Assembly: GCA_963765375.1 (NCBI GenBank)
Contig: CAVXVZ010000010.1
Location: 124,001-188,000 of the forward strand
Direction: 5' to 3'
Length of the DNA: 64,000 bases
Source: Roseiarcus sp963765375
GTDB lineage: Bacteria > Pseudomonadota > Alphaproteobacteria > Rhizobiales > Beijerinckiaceae
Shown here: one piece after another, positions 62,161 to 64,000 of the stretch
Layout of the letters: every line of letters starts with the position of its first letter
Numbering within the stretch: the stretch's first letter is position 1
The notes under the pieces: generated by a model
Seen by the model: the letters and a program-made list of their open reading frames with translations, nothing else
The model's database searches: none
Told to the model about the DNA's origin: nothing
Position numbers and translations under genes: made by a program

Positions 62161-63174
62161 CTATTCGGCCGCCCAAAGCTCATCTATCGCGCCCTCCCGC
62201 CCTCGCTCGACATGGGCGACGGCGCTGCGCAGCACCTCAATCCCGGCGCCGGCCCGCACGCCTTCGCTCGCCAGCGCACGCCGATAAGCCCGGGCCCCGG
62301 GCCGGCCCGCGAACAGGCCATGGAGATGCCGGGTGTAGTCGTGCAGGCGCTCGCCGCGCTCAAGCCCGCGCGCGATCGCCGGCATGAAGGCTTCGATCGC
62401 CTCGAACGCGTCGGCGACCGGCGCCGCCTCGCCGAACAGCTCCGGGTCGACGCCGATCAGGAGCTCGGGCGTCTGATAGGCGGCGCGCCCGATCATAACT
62501 CCGTCGACATGCTCAAGCTGGGCGCGCGCCGATGCAAGATCCTCGACGCCGCCGTTGAGAATGACCGGCCAGTCGGGATGGGCGCACTTCAGCGCACGGA
62601 CGAGCGGATAGTCGAGCGGCGGGATGGACCGGTTGTCCTTGGGGCTCAAGCCGTCGAGCCAGGCTTTGCGCGCATGGACGATGAGGGCCGCGGCGCCGGC
62701 CGCCTTCACCGCTTCCGCGAACGCGCCGAGCGCCTCTCGCGGCTCCTGCTCGTCGACGCCGATCCGGCACTTGACCGTGACCGGAACGTCGACCGCCGCG
62801 GCCATCGCCGCGACGCACTCGGCGACCAGCCTCGGCTCGCGCATCAGGCACGCCCCAAACCGGCCGCTTTGCACCCGGTCGGACGGGCAGCCGCAGTTGA
62901 GATTGATCTCGTCATAGCCGAACCCGGCCCCGATCCGCGCCGCCTCGGCGAGGCGCCCAGGGTCGGCGCCGCCGAGCTGGAGCGCGACCGGATGCTGGGC
63001 GGCCTCGAAGCCGATCAACCGCTCGCGCGGCCCGAACACGACCGCGTCCGCCGTCACCATCTCGGTGTAGAGCCGCGCCCGGCGCGTGAGCAGGCGATGG
63101 AACCCCCGGCAGCGCCGGTCAGTCCAATCCATCATAGGGGCCACGGAAAATCTAAAGTCTTGAATCGAAGTCAC
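62161..63174 (-). CDS. dusA: tRNA-dihydrouridine(20/20a) synthase
   Basis: 337 residues. FSVAPMMDWTDRRCRGFHRL opens the Dus barrel; YDEINLNCGCPSDRVQSGRF has the catalytic Cys; VPVTVKCRIGVDEQE and ALIVHARKAWLDGLSPKDNR bind FMN and substrate. These match DusA (GLSPKxNR). It reduces U20/U20a in tRNA with NADPH. It is convergent with the aspartic protease gene, only 6 bases apart. Confidence 0.92.
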   Translation of the reverse strand: MTSIQDFRFSVAPMMDWTDRRCRGFHRLLTRRARLYTEMVTADAVVFGPRERLIGFEAAQHPVALQLGGADPGRLAEAARIGAGFGYDEINLNCGCPSDRVQSGRFGACLMREPRLVAECVAAMAAAVDVPVTVKCRIGVDEQEPREALGAFAEAVKAAGAAALIVHARKAWLDGLSPKDNRSIPPLDYPLVRALKCAHPDWPVILNGGVEDLASARAQLEHVDGVMIGRAAYQTPELLIGVDPELFGEAAPVADAFEAIEAFMPAIARGLERGERLHDYTRHLHGLFAGRPGARAYRRALASEGVRAGAGIEVLRSAVAHVERGREGAIDELWAAE

Positions 63175-63406
63175 TTTTCTGCAGTCTCAACGCGTTCGGC
63201 GGGTCGTATGCACTCTTTCCGCTGCCGGTGATGCGACGTCAAGGAGACGTTTCTTCGGCGGCGCAACTCTTATGGCTCTGACTAGTCGGATCGCAACCTC
63301 GATGAGATCGCGACACGAAGCCGAAATTTGTGGAATTGTTGCGGACAACCGTCCACGCGTCGGACGATTCGCGTGGGGTCGCGTCCGGCGGCTGGAGAGG
63401 CAACGC

Positions 63407-64000
63407 ATGTACACGGCGAGCACGGCTTTTCTCGATTCGCTCCAGGAAGCGGGGGTGGAGTTCATCTTCGCCAACTTCGGCAGCGATCATCCCGGGCTGA
63501 TCGAGGCGATCGCCGAGGCGCGCGCCGAAGGCCGCGAAATCCCGCGCGTGGTCACTTGTCCCAACGAGATGTTGGCGCTGAGTTGCGCCCAGGGTTGCGC
63601 GCAACTGACGGGCCGCGCGCAGGCGGTCGTCGTCCATGTCGATTGCGGCACGCTGTCGCTCGGGGGAGCGGTCCACAATGTCGCGCGGTGCCGCGCGCCC
63701 GTTCTCATCTATGCGGGCATGTCGCCGGCGACCCAGGAGGGCGAACTCCTCGGCGGACGCAACGAATTCATCCACTGGCTCCAGGACGTCCCCGACCAGC
63801 GTGGCATCCTCCGCCAGTACATGAAATACGACCACGAGATCCGGTCGAGCCGCAACGTGCCGCAAATCGTCCATCGCGCGCTGCAGATTGCCGAGAGCGA
63901 CCCCAAGGGGCCCGTCTATCTTGTCTCTGCACGCGAGACGATGGAGGCGGCGGCCGAGCCGCTTTCGTTCGACCGGTCGCTTTGGCGGCCGATCCCGTCC
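63407..64000 (+). CDS. Thiamine pyrophosphate-requiring enzyme (partial)
   Basis: 198 residues to the window edge from the ATG at 63407 (GGAGAGG upstream). This is the N-terminal Pyr domain of the acetolactate-synthase superfamily: FLDSLQEAGVEFIFANFGSD, VVTCPNEMLALSCAQGCAQL (catalytic Glu in NEM) and GGAVHNVARCRAPVLIYAGM. The cofactor-binding part is outside the window. The substrate is unknown. Confidence 0.88.
   Translation, partial: MYTASTAFLDSLQEAGVEFIFANFGSDHPGLIEAIAEARAEGREIPRVVTCPNEMLALSCAQGCAQLTGRAQAVVVHVDCGTLSLGGAVHNVARCRAPVLIYAGMSPATQEGELLGGRNEFIHWLQDVPDQRGILRQYMKYDHEIRSSRNVPQIVHRALQIAESDPKGPVYLVSARETMEAAAEPLSFDRSLWRPIPS

Noticed and set aside
1..64000. tRNA genes, rRNA genes and CRISPR arrays
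   Set aside because: I scanned by eye for the T-loop word GGTTCGA with a nearby acceptor stem, for conserved rRNA words and for regularly spaced repeats; none was convincing. A tRNA search program would be decisive.

Overview
The window is GC-rich DNA of an alphaproteobacterium, most likely from the Hyphomicrobiales (Rhizobiales). This rests on gene content: DUF1285 / Nudix / DUF6111 / CCA-transferase as one overlapping run, a BatA-DUF4159 / DUF58 / MoxR operon, 6S RNA next to 5-formyl-THF cyclo-ligase, btaAB, adenylate cyclase-TPR paralogues and IS elements of rhizobial type. I cannot assign a genus. No rRNA, tRNA or CRISPR array was recognised.

Layout. 1-6788 (minus): a four-gene MoxR operon (moxR, DUF58, BatA-DUF4159, amidotransferase-like membrane protein running off the left edge). 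6891-9707 (plus): DUF1285, CoA-type Nudix hydrolase, DUF6111 and CCA tRNA nucleotidyltransferase, linked by overlapping stop/start codons. 10093-14050: cupin, DUF2852 and TetR genes, with the same palindrome before the last two. This is followed by an unusual protein with lectin-like repeats and aerolysin-like Ser/Thr-rich segments, and by a fragment of a second tetR. 14051-22186: LLM flavin oxidoreductase, a frameshifted adenylate cyclase-TPR gene, a B12-binding radical SAM protein, Gph, YmdB-like phosphoesterase, 5-FCL and a probable 6S RNA. 22661-31993: cytochrome b561, CHRD protein, a decayed histidine kinase/response regulator set, DUF445, the betaine-lipid genes btaBA, a RES/Xre toxin-antitoxin pair and an aspartate aminotransferase. 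32124-33889: a second frameshifted cyclase.

33955-46968 is the main metabolic island. It encodes shikimate dehydrogenase, a fused 3-dehydroshikimate dehydratase (QuiC), an MHS-type transporter and the protocatechuate 4,5-cleavage enzymes LigAB, LigC, LigI, LigJ and LigK, with a LysR regulator. Together they would carry shikimate through protocatechuate and 2-pyrone-4,6-dicarboxylate to pyruvate and oxaloacetate. A five-gene Liv-type ABC transporter (47082-51905) follows and probably imports a related substrate.

51984-59342 is a mobile-element zone. An IS701-family element sits in the interlocked stop codons of two convergent genes. An IS1182-family element splits a Crp/Fnr-like fragment beside a CIRCE-controlled groESL. 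groEL itself carries a frameshift near its end. 59588-64000 holds DUF1772, cobS, DUF1289, an aspartic protease, dusA and the start of a ThDP enzyme.

Most frameshifts in the window lie in signalling genes (two cyclases, a kinase, a regulator) plus groEL and an IS transposase. Whether this is real decay or sequence error cannot be decided from the sequence alone.
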